Assembly: GCA_030068145.1 (NCBI GenBank) | Contig: JAPJBO010000462.1 | Coordinates: forward strand, 1-64,000 | DNA: 64,000 nucleotides | Direction: 5' to 3' | From: Diplonema papillatum | Lineage: Eukaryota > Euglenozoa > Diplonemea > Diplonemida > Diplonemidae | Shown: piece by piece, positions 19,768 through 64,000 of the stretch | Position numbering within the stretch: position 1 is the first letter of the stretch | How the letters are laid out: the number at the start of each line of letters is the position of its first letter | Notes under the pieces: model-generated | What the model was told of the DNA's origin: nothing | Database searches by the model: none | Seen by the model: only the letters and a program-made list of their open reading frames with translations | Translations under genes and position numbers: made by a program

Positions 19768-19879
19768 GGCCGTAAGTCCCAAGCAGGGTGCCCCGCAATC
19801 TGTATCTGTGTGCCTCCGCTAGTAGGTCTTCAGGAGCAAGTTTAGCTTGCGCCACGAGATCCTTTTTCGCTTTCGGCAT
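19760..19879 (-). CDS. Possible small ORF/exon (39 aa)
   Basis: MPKAKKDLVAQAKLAPEDLL-like start just downstream of an acceptor-like ACACAG. Codon use looks protein-like but the frame ends within the satellite edge and no partner exon is visible. Family not recognised. The flanking 19880-20152 holds nothing else I can support. Confidence 0.2.
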   Translation of the reverse strand: MPKAKKDLVAQAKLAPEDLLAEAHRYRLRGTLLGTYGRL

Positions 19880-20152
19880 CCCCCCACCTGTGTGCAAGCA
19901 GCCCTCTCGTGATGCAGAAAGGTCAGTGGACCGGCAGTAAAGCTATGTTCTTCACTCGAGAACGTCGTTTTCTTGCACTCGGGTTTTCCAGATTGCCACT
20001 CGAGCCCTGCGAGAATAAATGAGCACAAGGCCAGTCCCTCGAGTATTTACCCATCCTCCCTCGCCCCCAATGTGATCTCGCCTGGTTGGCCAATTGACAT
20101 GGTCAACAGGCACACTCTATCCCGATGCTGCGATGAGGCCCGAAGCTAGCTG

Positions 20153-20357
20153 CCAATTCCTAATGGGGCTGGTGGCGTGACGTCGTCCCAGCGGCGATCA
20201 TAGCTTGCGGTGTTCTTCCCCTTCGTTGGTTTGTGAGTATCCGCTTTGGTTTCACCCTTAGTTGTGAGATGGAGATGCACGAGCCGACCGGAGGCACAAG
20301 CCCCAGGGAGCCAAGCCAGTGCGAGAGGCCAGAAGACGCCTGCTCCAATTCCTAATG
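20153..20357 (+). mobile_element. Solo B'-type terminal segment flanked by 13-bp direct repeats
   Basis: 179 bp (20166-20344) start with GGCTGGTGGCGTGACGTCG, as the E3 B' segment does, then diverge. They are bounded by CCAATTCCTAATG at 20153-20165 and 20345-20357. ATTCC is also the end of the B segments of E2 and E3. From 20358 to 20685 no feature is evident. Confidence 0.5.
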
Positions 20358-20685
20358 TATAGTACCAACCACGCATTGTTAACACAAAACAAGAACGGGA
20401 GAACGAGAACGAGCCCAGAATCTGCAGCACCCTCTCGGGTCCGTTTTCCCCCACTTTTCATTTTCTTTCGTAGTTTCGCAGGATACATATGCGTGGAAAC
20501 GCACGGGGATGGAACAACGAGGAAACACACAGACAAGGGGGCGGGGGAGAAGCCATAGAAGAGTGTCGGCCCGTGGAAAGACAACGAGGAAAAGGCACAA
20601 AAGAGTCTTTCGACGAGCCCAGGCGCCCGACAGCGGCGGGGTTATCTTTCTTGACTATATTGCAGTGGTCGACCACTCGTTGTAC

Positions 20686-21235
20686 GATGGTCGCCCGTTG
20701 GGCCAGGCAGAGGTCGCCCGTTGGGCCAGGCCCAGGCACTGAAAGCCCGTTGGGCCAGTGGTAGCCCATGGGAGCCAGTTGGGCCAGGCAGTGGAAGCCC
20801 GTTGGGCCAGGCCCAGGCAGTGGTAGCCCACGGTGGCCTGTTGGGCCAGCCCACAGGGCCAGGCAGTGGTAGCCCACGGTAGCCCGTTGGGCCAGGCAGT
20901 GGTAGCCCACAGGGCCAGTGGCAGCCCGTTGGGCCAGGCAGTGGTAGCCCACAGGGCCAGTGGCAGCCCGTTGGGCCAGGCAGTGGTAGCCCACAGGGCC
21001 AGTGGCAGCCCGTTGGGCCAGGCAGTGGTAGCCCACAGGGCCAGTGGTAGCCGGTTGGGCCAGGCAGTGGTAGCCCACAGGGCCAGTGGTAGCCCACGGT
21101 AGCCCGTTGGGCCAGGCAGTGGTAGCCCACAGGGCCAGTGGCAGCCGGTTGGGCCAGGCAGTGGTAGCCCACAGGGCCAGGCAGTGGCAGCCCATAGGGC
21201 CAGGCCCAGGCACTGGTAGCCCGTTGGGCCAGGCG
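20686..21235. repeat. 42-bp minisatellite
   Basis: Variable units built from GTTGGGCCAGGCAGTGGTAG and CCCACAGGGCCAGTGG. GC-rich and G-run-rich. Long ORFs (LWATTAWP-type) on the minus strand are artefacts. Confidence 0.9.
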
Positions 21236-21387
21236 CTCCATCGAGGCTCACGCCGACGACTTCGTGGACCACGCACTCCTACGCACGCCTGGCTTTGTGA
21301 TACCAGTACGCGGCCAACCATGGGTGTCGCTTAAGCATCATCCATTTTCGGGACCGGTGCTTTCGGCGGGTGAGTTTTGACACACTA
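21232..21387 (-). rRNA. LSU (28S-type) rRNA fragment 1
   Basis: The minus strand reads like part of 28S rRNA (CCGAAAATGGATGATGCTTA, then GGCGTGCGTAGGAGTGCGTG). It is a near copy of about 30190-30345 with small deletions, so it is a rRNA pseudogene fragment and not a working gene. It abuts the 42-bp minisatellite. Confidence 0.75.
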
Positions 21388-21392
21388 CAGTA

Positions 21393-22080
21393 TCCTGCGC
21401 TGCCACTCTTCTACTCGCATGTGGGGTCAGTCCGTCTTCTTGCTCTTCCAACAGCGGCAGGTACAAGAGCTTGCGTACGGCAAGAGAAAACTCGCCTGTG
21501 CCCATCATTCAGCTGAGCGGCGTGTCCTGCGCTGCCACTCTTCTACTCGCATGTGGGGTCAGTCCGTCTTCTTGCTCTTCCAACAGCGGCAGGTACAAGA
21601 GCTTGCGTACGGCAAGAGAAAACTCGCCTGTGCCCATCATTCAGCTGAGCGGCGTGTCCTGCGCTGCCACTCTTCTACTCGCATGTGGGGTCAGTCCGTC
21701 TTCTTGCTCTTCCAACAGCGGCAGGTACAAGAGCTTGCGTACGGCAAGAGAAAACTCGCCTGTGCCCATCATTCAGCTGAGCGGCGTGTCCTGCGCTGCC
21801 ACTCTTCTACTCGCATGTGGGGTCAGTCCGTCTTCTTGCTCTTCCAACAGCGGCAGGTACAAGAGCTTCGTACGGCAAGAGACTCACCTGTGTCCATCAT
21901 TTCCAGCTGAGGCGTGCCAGTCCTGCGCTGCCGCTCTTCTACTACTAGCATGCGGGTCAGCCCTTCTTCTTGCCCTTCTTCCAACAGCGGCAGGTACAAG
22001 AGCTTGCGTACGGCAAGAGAAAACTCGCCTGTGCCCATCATTCAGCTGAGCGGCGTGTCCTGCGCTGCCGCTCTTCTTGA
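21393..22080. repeat. 132-bp tandem repeat derived from the 3' end of the ankyrin gene
   Basis: Six units (starts near 21393, 21525, 21657, 21789, 21920, 22058). Four are almost identical, the later ones diverged. Each includes GGTCAGTCCGTCTTCTTGC or a variant, homologous to the last codons and stop of exon 5 (GGATCAGTCCTTCTTCTTGC at 22091). The terminal coding bases therefore seem to have been caught in a tandem duplication downstream of the gene. Confidence 0.75.
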
Positions 22081-22093
22081 TTAGCATGGCGGA

Positions 22094-56573
<34,480 letters not shown>

Positions 56574-56919
56574 TTTATTTTGCTTACAGGGGGGTGTCGT
56601 GTTAAGAAGTCGGTGGTACGTCTTCGCTTGACATACGAGGCGGGGGTGGGGTCCTACGTAAGAAGGTTTTGAGGTTAGTTCAGAGTCTGCGCACAAGAGG
56701 GTGAGTTGGTTTGGGTTAGCTGAAGGTCCTTTGTAAAGTTAGTTCTGAGTCTGAGCACTAGTACTAGTGGATGGATTAGAGGCTGGTTCAAGAGTCTGGG
56801 CACAAAAGGGTAGGTCAGCAAGGTTACAGAGTGTAAGGCTAATTCAGAAAAGGGTGGGTCAGCAAGGTTACAGAGTTCTCTATCGGTCGGGTATCAAAAC
56901 TTCTGCAACAGCTTCGGTA
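56574..56919. promoter_or_regulatory. Upstream region of the ankyrin gene
   Basis: Directly upstream of the ATG. No TATA box or other motif stands out. It contains diverged TTAGTTCAGAGTCTG repeats (56675-56850) that recur at 58300-58510. Confidence 0.3.
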
Positions 56920-57120
56920 ACGAAGGCCAGCACCGCCGTGCTGGGGGCGAGCGCCTTGTGCAGCACCGTGTCGCCGATGCTGTCGGTGCACCGCGAGAAG
57001 TTGCGCGTCCTCGAGGAACTCTTCGGTGTGCTTCCGCAGCGCGGCCAGGTCTTGCGCCTCGGCCGCTGCCAGCATCGTGTCGAACAGCTCCTTCGTTCCG
57101 AGCGGCATTTTATTCTGCAA
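56920..57120 (-). pseudogene. Partial duplicate of ankyrin exon 1
   Basis: Starts MPLGTKELFDTMLAAAEAQD like exon 1, but two bases are missing near 57005, so the frame breaks after EEFLED, and the copy ends near the codons for VLAFV. The sequence beyond is unrelated. Confidence 0.85.
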
Positions 57121-57420
57121 AATAAACGGCCTCGACCCAAAACGTTTTGGGATGCGGGGCGGTAAATCGGCGTTTATTGTCCCGCATGATTACATCCAAA
57201 ACGTGTGGGAGCGTGAAATAAACTGGGGTCTGCGGGGCAATAAATTCGTTTATTGCCTCGACACTGAGATGCTCTCAGAAAAGTGCGTGTAATAAATTCG
57301 TTTATTTTTTTACACGTGTTTTGGGTTAGTCTAATTCCAAAAAAAAAAATCTCGGCAACCCAAAAAATATCACCAAAAAAAAAACTCAAAAAAAAAAAAT
57401 TGCGCGATTATCACCGGAAA
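57121..57420. repeat. AT-rich stretch with TTTATT/AATAAA words
   Basis: Several copies of CGTTTATT and AATAAATTCGTTTATT plus A/T runs (57340-57402). A related word TTTATTTTGCAGAATAAAAT is at 58087. From 57420 to 58180 two short tandem units (TTTTGAGTCTCGGGCG, 57990-58090) occur, and nothing coding is supported. Confidence 0.55.
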
Positions 57421-58189
57421 CACAACATGATGATATCGATGACCCGCTCAACGTCTCGGAAGCGACCGCGTTGTAGCCCTGACACTCAAGTTTACTTTCG
57501 GAAACTCCTAACACCAGTAAGGAAACCTACACTCTTTTTCGGATCAAGAACCTGGCCAAAAATGCTGCCACAAACATCAGCCAAACGTAAGCGACGAAGC
57601 GGCGGAGATATCCGCCAGTCAAAGGATGAGAACACAGTTGCAGCCTTCATCCACCAGCACCAAAGTCACAACAGTGCCCGAACCAGCCCCGCCTGGCGCC
57701 GAACCTCCCGATGCCAGCAGCATCTATGGCCACCCAAAAATCTACGTAAACCGTGAACTACAACATCAATCTTTCCGCACTTCCGCAATGGACTGCCTGA
57801 TCACCGAGAGGTTTCATCATTTCGGTTATAAATTCCCGGCACGGTTCTGCAAACCGTTATTTTCCCACGTACTGCCGCGGTGAAAGAGAAAGCCAAAGCC
57901 AAAGATACTTGCCGGAATGGAGTGTAGCAGCGAGGTTAAGACGCAGGATGGATTTGGGGAAGGGGGTATTTTTGTGCGGTCGACAATTTCTTTTGAGTCT
58001 CGGGCGTTTACTGGATGATGGGGGTGTTCTTTTGAGTCTCGGGGGCGGTTGCTGGATGATGGGGGTGTTTCTTTTGAGTCTCGGGCGTTTATTTTGCAGA
58101 ATAAAATCATTTATTCGGCCATAAATACCGTTTATTTCACCTCGGGGTCGTTTTTAGTCCCTCGGGAGGGTTTTCAACCCCTCGCCCCT

Positions 58190-58510
58190 GGTAAGTTCGC
58201 AAGGTTGCAGAGTTCTCCGTCGGTTGGGTATCGAAACTTCTGACTAACAGCTTCGGGGCGGTCTTGCCCAACGCGATCTGGGCGTCGGTTCAAGAGACTG
58301 GGTACAAGAGGGTGGGCTAGCTAGATTACAGAGTTTGAGGTTGGTTCAGAGGCTGAGAGGTACAAGTCCTTCGTAAAGTCAGTTCAGAAGCTGGGCACGA
58401 CTGGATGGATTATAAGGCTAGTTCAGAGGCTGAGAGGTACAGGTCCTTCGGAAAGTCAGTTCAGAAGCTGGGCACGACTGGATGGATTATAAGGCTAGTT
58501 CAGAGGCTGG
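58190..58510. repeat. Second small exon-1 duplicate fragment and ~78-bp tandem repeats
   Basis: 58195-58290 repeats the upstream flank of the first duplicate (CAGAGTTCTC..TCGG) and a piece of exon 1 (GCGGTCTTGCCCAACGCG). 58340-58510 has two copies of a ~78-bp unit with AAGCTGGGCACGACTGGATG. Confidence 0.75.
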
Positions 58511-60000
58511 TCTTCGACTACCCTGACTGTGCGCAATGCACGTGTCTACGGAAGCAGATGGGACGCACTTGCTGCGCCGCCGCGGGGGGCTGCCTACGGG
58601 TGGTTGTCGCTGTAGCCTCCAGGCCGGAGCCATAGTCGGGTGACGCCTCGCCTCGTTTCTTCGCGTTTGCGCCCCGGGTGGTCACAGCCGGGGACTGCGT
58701 TGCATGAACGTGCAGGTGGGACATCCCGGTGGCGAATTCTATCGATTTATCGGGGGGAACTCTCCTAGGTAAAAAACAAACGACCCTTAGGACACCTCGG
58801 CGCGCACTTGGATCGCGGGGGAAAAATTTCCCACCCGCCCTCCCTGCAACTCTTTTTTATCATTTTCTGCCTTCGACGGCCGTGCGGCCATGGATACCCT
58901 ACGTACGAGGGTGCATTTCTTGCTGGATACCAGCTTCCGTTGCTTCGGCAGCGAGATCCGTGGGGCATGGGTTCCCACCCTCCGCCCCCCGTGACCTCCG
59001 GGGCTAGCCCGTTCGCTCACTTTCTGCGTATAAGTCGATCTTTGAGTGCGTGAGCCCCTCCGAAGAAAGGTCCATCACACTAATTCCAAGCTACTTAGCC
59101 CGGGTCTCTGGGTCGCGTCCCCCTCCTTCTCTTGGTCGCCTGGTCTTGCGTCTTGTTGTTGATCCGTCCGGGCTGGGGGCTTCGCGCTTCCCCTTCGTCT
59201 TGCATCACCTCGTCTCCACTCCCTGCCGCACGGGCTTCTACGTTTTGTGCCACCTGCGACGCGGGTCGCTTTACTGCTTTTCTGCGCGACGGCTGCTCTG
59301 TACTCGTTGCCTTATTCGCTCACTTTCTGCGGCTAGCTCGGGGGTAACCCCATCGTATGTGACCTCTTGTGTTTTCTCCGTTCATTGCTTGCGTCTCAGG
59401 AGTGCGTGACCGACGGAGGATTCCCGCGGAACTGAACAGCTTCAAGAAACGGAGAAAATGCCTGCAAACACTCGTTGCAAGCGTGGGGGGACGGAGGCAA
59501 AAAAGCAAAAGCGGTTGACGAATTGCATGGCGTAAAAAAACAACAAAAGGGCACAAGTCTAGAACAACAAGAAAAGACAAGGAGACGACCCGAAAAAGTA
59601 ACAGAAGGAGGTTGTCCAGGGCAGGGCAGGGGCCAAACTCGAGAGTGTTACGACTCCTAAACGGGAAACCTGGTGCTCCTTGGAAAGGTTTCGTAATACT
59701 TCTCTTCACAGCAGCAAACAACATTAATCATTTTTGACGTGTCTTTGCTCTGGAGGCCCACTTTGCGCAAGTAGAGCACTCTACGAGGAACTTTGTATTG
59801 GAACACGTCTTTTTTAAGGTCCTCCAGAAAAGCCCGTTTTCGTTCGGCTTTGCACTTTGAATATTTTCGGGCTTCGGGGAAACAGAAAAAAGCTCGGGGT
59901 CACTCCTCTCTGGGTGATACAACAGTTTGACGGAAGAGGAAAGTGAGACACGAAAGGGAGCCTGCCCGCCGCGGAGTGCACGTCTCTGTCTTCGATGATG
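58511..60000. other. No recognised gene
   Basis: Frames of 80-130 codons exist on both strands (for example plus 59050-59409) but none has a recognisable domain or splice context. GTTCGCTCACTTTCTGCG occurs at 59009 and a near copy at 59314. Confidence 0.4.
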
Positions 60001-60008
60001 GCGAGTCC

Positions 60009-60320
60009 TTACGCCGCCGCTTCGTTGCCAGCGGCCGTCCTAGTGTCGTCGCCTTCTGCGGCGTTCTCGATGGCGGTGTTGGCGCCGGCATCCGCCGCTT
60101 CCCTTGTGGCGCTTTGGACCGATGGTCGCAGCTTGCGTCTCGACTTCGGTGTCGCTTCGGGCGTCCCCGGGGGCGAAGGCCCGCGCTTCTGTCTCTTCGC
60201 CGCCGACTCCGCACAACGGCATAATCGTGCTGCAGGCAGGCATCCGCCGCTTCCCTTGTGGCGCTTTGGGCCGATGGTCGCAGCCTGCGTCTCGACTTCG
60301 GTGTCCACGGTGCTTGTCAA
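60009..60320 (-). CDS. Possible exon with duplicated segment
   Basis: A 103-codon minus-strand frame. VETQAATIGPKRHKGSGGC is encoded once at 60240-60305, and the same DNA is repeated at 60088-60150 in another frame. Lys/Arg-rich, no known domain, weak case. Confidence 0.2.
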   Translation of the reverse strand: MTSTVDTEVETQAATIGPKRHKGSGGCLPAARLCRCAESAAKRQKRGPSPPGTPEATPKSRRKLRPSVQSATREAADAGANTAIENAAEGDDTRTAAGNEAAA

Positions 60321-60349
60321 TCATCGGTGCACGTGCTTTGCCCCCGCGG

Positions 60350-60388
60350 ATGGTACGCACGCGGCAAAACTTGCCGCGTGCGTACCAT
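60350..60388. repeat. Perfect 18-bp hairpin
   Basis: ATGGTACGCACGCGGCAA, three-base loop AAC, then the exact inverse. No T run follows, and no gene ends here. Confidence 0.85.
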
Positions 60389-60631
60389 CAGGCAGTGCGA
60401 TACTTGTCCCAAGCAAGGTATTTGCATTTAGGGCTTATGTTTATTCAGAGTTAAAGGTCGCTTGAAATATTTGTCGCAAAAATGACACGTAAATGCACCC
60501 GCCGCGGACTTCCGTACGACAAGAACGTGGCGAGAGAAGTAGAAAAGATGACTAGAGTTGCACCGCGCCGAAAGCGCGGAAAAAGTGACCCTTCTGGATT
60601 CACGTAGCGAAAAGCTGGCATAGTGTGGTAC

Positions 60632-60649
60632 TCATTTGCATGCAAATGA
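60632..60649. repeat. 18-bp palindrome of two octamer motifs
   Basis: TCATTTGCATGCAAATGA is its own reverse complement and contains ATTTGCAT and ATGCAAAT (the POU octamer in animals). Function here unknown. A repeated word GAGAGAAGTAGAAAAGATG lies at 60532 and 60677. Confidence 0.7.
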
Positions 60650-60699
60650 CTACCCACTTAGGCAACAAGACGACGAGAGAAGTAGAAAAGATGGGAGGG

Positions 60700-61465
60700 T
60701 ATACAAACCTGCCTACAGGTATGGCTAGAGAGACCCACCAGCGCATGTGCTCCCGTGCTCGCTTCCGTCGCTGTGACAGGCTCTGAGATACAACTTCTTC
60801 TCTTGCGAGAATGGGTTGGTACTGATGCGTTTGCTACCGCGCACAACGGTTGTGCACAACTGAAGAGTGCTGTGTGTCAGAGTATGAACAGGCCTGATAG
60901 CACGAACCTCGAGAGCACAGAAAGAGAGAACGGGCAACAGCATGGGCTCATTTTTGATTGTCCGACCAACTCGAAGCCCTACAGCAGCACGTGGGGGGCA
61001 TGTGATTGGCGTCCTTTACTGGAAACAGATGGTACAACACATGAAGCAACAAAAAAGAATGGATAAATACCGAGTTCTCTGGCTTCATGCAGGGAGGGGA
61101 GGCTGATACAACAACGGGGAGGAGTAGCTCTAGCAGGGACAAGGAACAGGGAAGGGGGGTGGAGAACGGTCGAAACATGGGGGATGACACTTCCGATGCC
61201 TCTCTTGAGGGAAACGCTTCCGAGCGAGCCCTGCATCGCACAGGATCGCCAAGGATCGGCTGACGGATACATAGTTTGACGCTGTACCAAGTACAGCGAC
61301 TACCAGACTCAAGTATGATTCGGTTCTGGTAATCTGCCTATGGCCGCGGGGTCGCTGCCGCCGTCACGTGCCCTCGCAGCTTATCGAGTCAATTTTGGAC
61401 GCTCTAGTCTGAGTCTGACCTTCTGTGACCTTGTTCAGCCACAGCTCAGAGACGTAGTCTGCGCT
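60700..61465. other. No recognised gene
   Basis: Only short, unremarkable frames. No repeat or RNA recognised. Confidence 0.4.
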
Positions 61466-62850
61466 AGACGCGCGTGGAATAGAGACAGGCAGGACGGCGA
61501 CGTTGTGATGTGGTGAGACGGGCTTGACTCATAGTGAGCACGAGAGACTTAGTCTGCGCTAGACGCGCGTGGAATGGAGACAGGCTGGACGGCGACGTTG
61601 CGATGTGGTGAGACGGGCTTGACTCGTAGTGAGCACGGTTGATGGACGCGTGCACGTGCGCGGCGTTGGCCGCCGCCGAGTTGCCGACGGCCGCCTGCGC
61701 CGCGGCGACGGCGTGGCCCTGGTTGGCGTGGGCGGCCGCCCTCGACGCCGCGGACCGGTTCTCCTGCGCGTGCAGCCGCGCCGCCTCGTGCGCCGCAGCC
61801 GCGGTCACCTGCGCCCGCGCAGCCTGTCTTTTGTCAAGTCTGGACGCAGTAGTCTAACCTTGTTGAGTCTGCGCAGCGCAGGTCGCACATCCACAAGCCA
61901 CTGTCTGGACACATTGGTCTGAGTCTAACCCTAACGTGCTCTTGTTCAGTTTTGTACTGAGACTCGGTTTGGTAGTCTGAGTTTACTCTGAACACACTCA
62001 TCTGAGTCTGGCGTTATTGTGACGTTACGTAGTCACAGCTCAAGTCGTGCTGAGACTTTGCCCGCTAGTCTGTCTTGTGTTTAAGAATCAGGCAGACGCG
62101 CGTGGAATGGAGACAGGTAGGACGGCGACGTTGTGATGTGGTAAGACGGGCTCGATTCGTAGTGTGCACGGTTGATGGACGCGTGCACCTGCGCGGCGTT
62201 GGCCGCCGCCGAGTTGCCGACGGCCGCCTGCGCCGCGGCGACGGCGTGGCCCTGGTTGGCGTGGGCGGCCCTCTCGTTGGCCCTCGCCGCCGCGTACCGG
62301 TTCTCCTGCGCGTGCAGCCGGCGCCGCGGCCGCGGTCACCTGCGCCCGCGCAGCCTGTCTGCTAGTCTGGCTTTTGTCAAGTCTGGACCCACTACTCTAA
62401 CTTTGTTGAGTCTGCAGCGCAGGTCGCACGTCCTCAAGCCACTGTCTGGACACAATAGTCTGAGTCTAACCCTAATATGCTCTTGTCTGAACACACTAAT
62501 CTGAGTCTGGCGTGCACAGCTGAAGTCGCACTGAGACTTAGTCTGCTTGTCTGGTCGGTCTGGTCGTGTGTTGCAACATCAGTGCAGACGCGCGTGGAAT
62601 GGAGACAGGTAGGACGGCGACGTTGTGATGTGGTGAGACGGGCTCGATTCGTGGTGCGCACGGTTGATGGACGCGTGCACGTGCGCGGCATTGGCCGCCG
62701 CCGAGTTGCCGACGGCCGCCTGCGCGGCGGCGACGGCGTGGCCCTGGTTGGCGTGGGCGGCCCTCTCGTTGGCCCTCGCCGCCGCGTACCGGTTCTCCTG
62801 CGCGTGCAGCCGGCGCCGCGGCCGCGGTCACCTGCGCCCGCGCAGCCTGT
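61466..62850 (-). repeat. Tandem partial copies of the Ala-rich 3' exon
   Basis: Three copies of the terminal coding segment (about 61565-61830, 62090-62350, 62583-62840) and a stub at 61466-61530 lie downstream of the full exon, spaced about 500 bp, joined by GTCTGAGTCTAACCCTAA-type sequence. Each keeps the stop context and ANAAHVHASINRAH coding. The copies lack the exon's 5' half. Confidence 0.8.
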
Positions 62851-63123
62851 CTGCTAGTCTGGCTTTTGTCAAGTCTGGACCCACTACTCTAACTTTGTTG
62901 AGTCTGCGCAGCGCAGGTCGCACGTCTTCAAGCCACTGTCTGGACACAATAGTCTGAGTCTAACCCTAATGTGCTCTCGTTCAGTTTCGTGGTCTGAGTT
63001 TACTCTGAGCTGTCTGAACACACTAATCTGAGTCTGGCGTTATTGTGACGTTACGTAGTCACAGCTAAAGTCGCACTGAGACTTAGTCTGCTTGTCTGGT
63101 CGGTCTGGTCGTGTGTTGCAACA

Positions 63124-63705
63124 TCAGTGCAGACGCGCGTGGAATGGAGACAGGTAGGACGGCGACGTTGTGATGTGGTGAGACGGGCTCGATTCGTGGT
63201 GCGCACGGTTGATGGACGCGTGCACGTGCGCGGCATTGGCCGCCGCCGAGTTGCCGACGGCCGCCTGCGCGGCGGCGACGGCGTGGCCCTGGTTGGCGTG
63301 GGCGGCCCTCTCGTTGGCCCTCGACGCCGCGTACCGGTTCTCCTGCGCGTGCAGCCGCGCCGCCTCGTGCGCCGCGGCCGCGGTCACCTGCGCCCGCGCG
63401 GCGTTGGCGGCCGCTTCGTGCGCCGACGCGTGCGCCAGGTCGGCCTCGCTCCGGCGGTACTCTCCGTGGGCCACCGTCGCGTGGACCACCGCGTTGTCCC
63501 TGCCGAACCGTGCCGACGCCTCGTGGGCGGACGCGGCTGCGAAGTCGGCCTTGCCGTGGATGGACCGCGCCCGGTTCGCTTCCAGCTCGGCCGCCGTCGC
63601 GTTCGCGACGCCGTTCGACGCCGAAAGCGCCGCCGACGCGTCCGCAGCGTGCGCCTGCTGCATCCGGTGCTGGTGAACGGCCACGTTCGCGTTGTTCGAC
63701 GCGAC
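63124..63705 (-). CDS. Ala/His-rich repetitive protein, 3' exon
   Basis: About 193 codons from an acceptor-like AAACAG at 63706 to the TGA at 63124. Roughly one third Ala, with His, Arg, Asn and Ser at intervals (SAHEASARFGRDNAVVHATV, SAHEAAANAARAQVTAAAAH, ANERAAHANQGHAVAAAQAA). The pattern suggests a long amphipathic helix, comparable in style to LEA-like or Ala-rich helical proteins, but no family is recognised. Upstream exons would lie beyond about 63720. Confidence 0.6.
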   Translation of the reverse strand, partial: VASNNANVAVHQHRMQQAHAADASAALSASNGVANATAAELEANRARSIHGKADFAAASAHEASARFGRDNAVVHATVAHGEYRRSEADLAHASAHEAAANAARAQVTAAAAHEAARLHAQENRYAASRANERAAHANQGHAVAAAQAAVGNSAAANAAHVHASINRAHHESSPSHHITTSPSYLSPFHARLH

Positions 63706-63782
63706 CTGTTTCGTGTGAGAATCTTAGCTCCACAATATAATTTAGACAGCATACTATGCTGTATAGTCTGCCTTTCATACAT

Positions 63783-63884
63783 GCTTGATGCTAGCATCAA
63801 GTCTTCTTGAAATAAGCCTCAAGCTACAAACCTTCAGCGTGCGCCTCTTATCTTTTCTTTCAACGACTTGATGCTAGCATCAAG
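63783..63884. repeat. Pair of identical 18-bp palindromes
   Basis: CTTGATGCTAGCATCAAG occurs at 63783-63800 and 63867-63884. Each copy is self-complementary. They lie just upstream of the Ala-rich exon, in the presumed intron. 63885-64000 shows nothing more. Confidence 0.8.
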
Positions 63885-64000
63885 GAGTGTGTTGAAGATT
63901 TGTAGCGTTTCTTTGAGGATTATAGGGCTAGTCATTTTGACAGTTGTGAGGGGGTGGTAGTAAATGCAGGGGTTGTAGCAGCAGTAGCTTGAACATGATG

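Noticed and set aside
20458..21321. 287-aa ORF rich in LWATTAWP
   Set aside because: Product of the 42-bp minisatellite.
59050..59409. 119-aa plus-strand ORF
   Set aside because: No domain, no splice context, low-complexity composition.

Overview
The window is nuclear DNA of a eukaryote. Evidence for this is split reading frames with consistent GT..AG splice signals, tyrosine-recombinase (YR) retrotransposons, a hAT transposase, Helitron helicase debris, fragments of 28S-type LSU rRNA, large satellites and (GA)n/(CA)n/poly-G tracts. A repeat-bloated protist or alga would fit, but nothing here fixes the lineage. Single-copy coding sequence is a small minority.

Layout. 1-3905: YR retrotransposon E1 (minus). 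4253-5743: minus-strand cold-shock-domain gene, two exons visible, 3' part outside the window. 5995-19767: one 21-bp satellite split by head-to-tail YR elements: a mini-element (7366-7786), E2 (8480-13130) and E3 (15664-19342). 20.1-22.1 kb: a solo terminal repeat, a 42-bp minisatellite, an LSU rRNA fragment and 132-bp repeats. 22094-56573: span of one minus-strand ankyrin/coiled-coil gene that I assembled from five exons (56207-56573, 39976-40323, 38778-38937, 27368-27539, 22094-22198). All four junctions agree in phase. Its introns (about 15.9, 1.0, 11.2 and 5.2 kb) hold YR element E4, a 187-bp satellite, LSU rRNA pieces, a 9-bp array, Helitron debris, a truncated YR element (E5), a hAT element and a USP-like protease ORF bracketed by inverted repeats. 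56.6-61.4 kb: exon-1 pseudo-duplicates, tandem repeats and palindromes. 61466-63705: 3' exon of an Ala/His-rich protein with tandem partial copies.

The most unusual system is the YR retrotransposon group. The gene order is gag, YR, RT-RNase H, with YR before RT. In the three elements that retain YR (E1, E2, E4), gag and YR share one open frame broken only by a single UGA. The RT frame is always the -1 frame, and it stays open across the whole YR gene (about 340-430 codons of overlap). RT motif C is WVDN or WIDN in three elements and WYDD in E4. E2 and E4 show complete A1-ORFs-B1A2-B2 split direct repeats. E2, E3 and the mini-element sit at the same nucleotide of the 21-bp unit, and E4 sits in a (GA)n tract beside a splice acceptor. 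This suggests YR elements that express Gag-YR by UGA readthrough and insert into simple tandem repeats.
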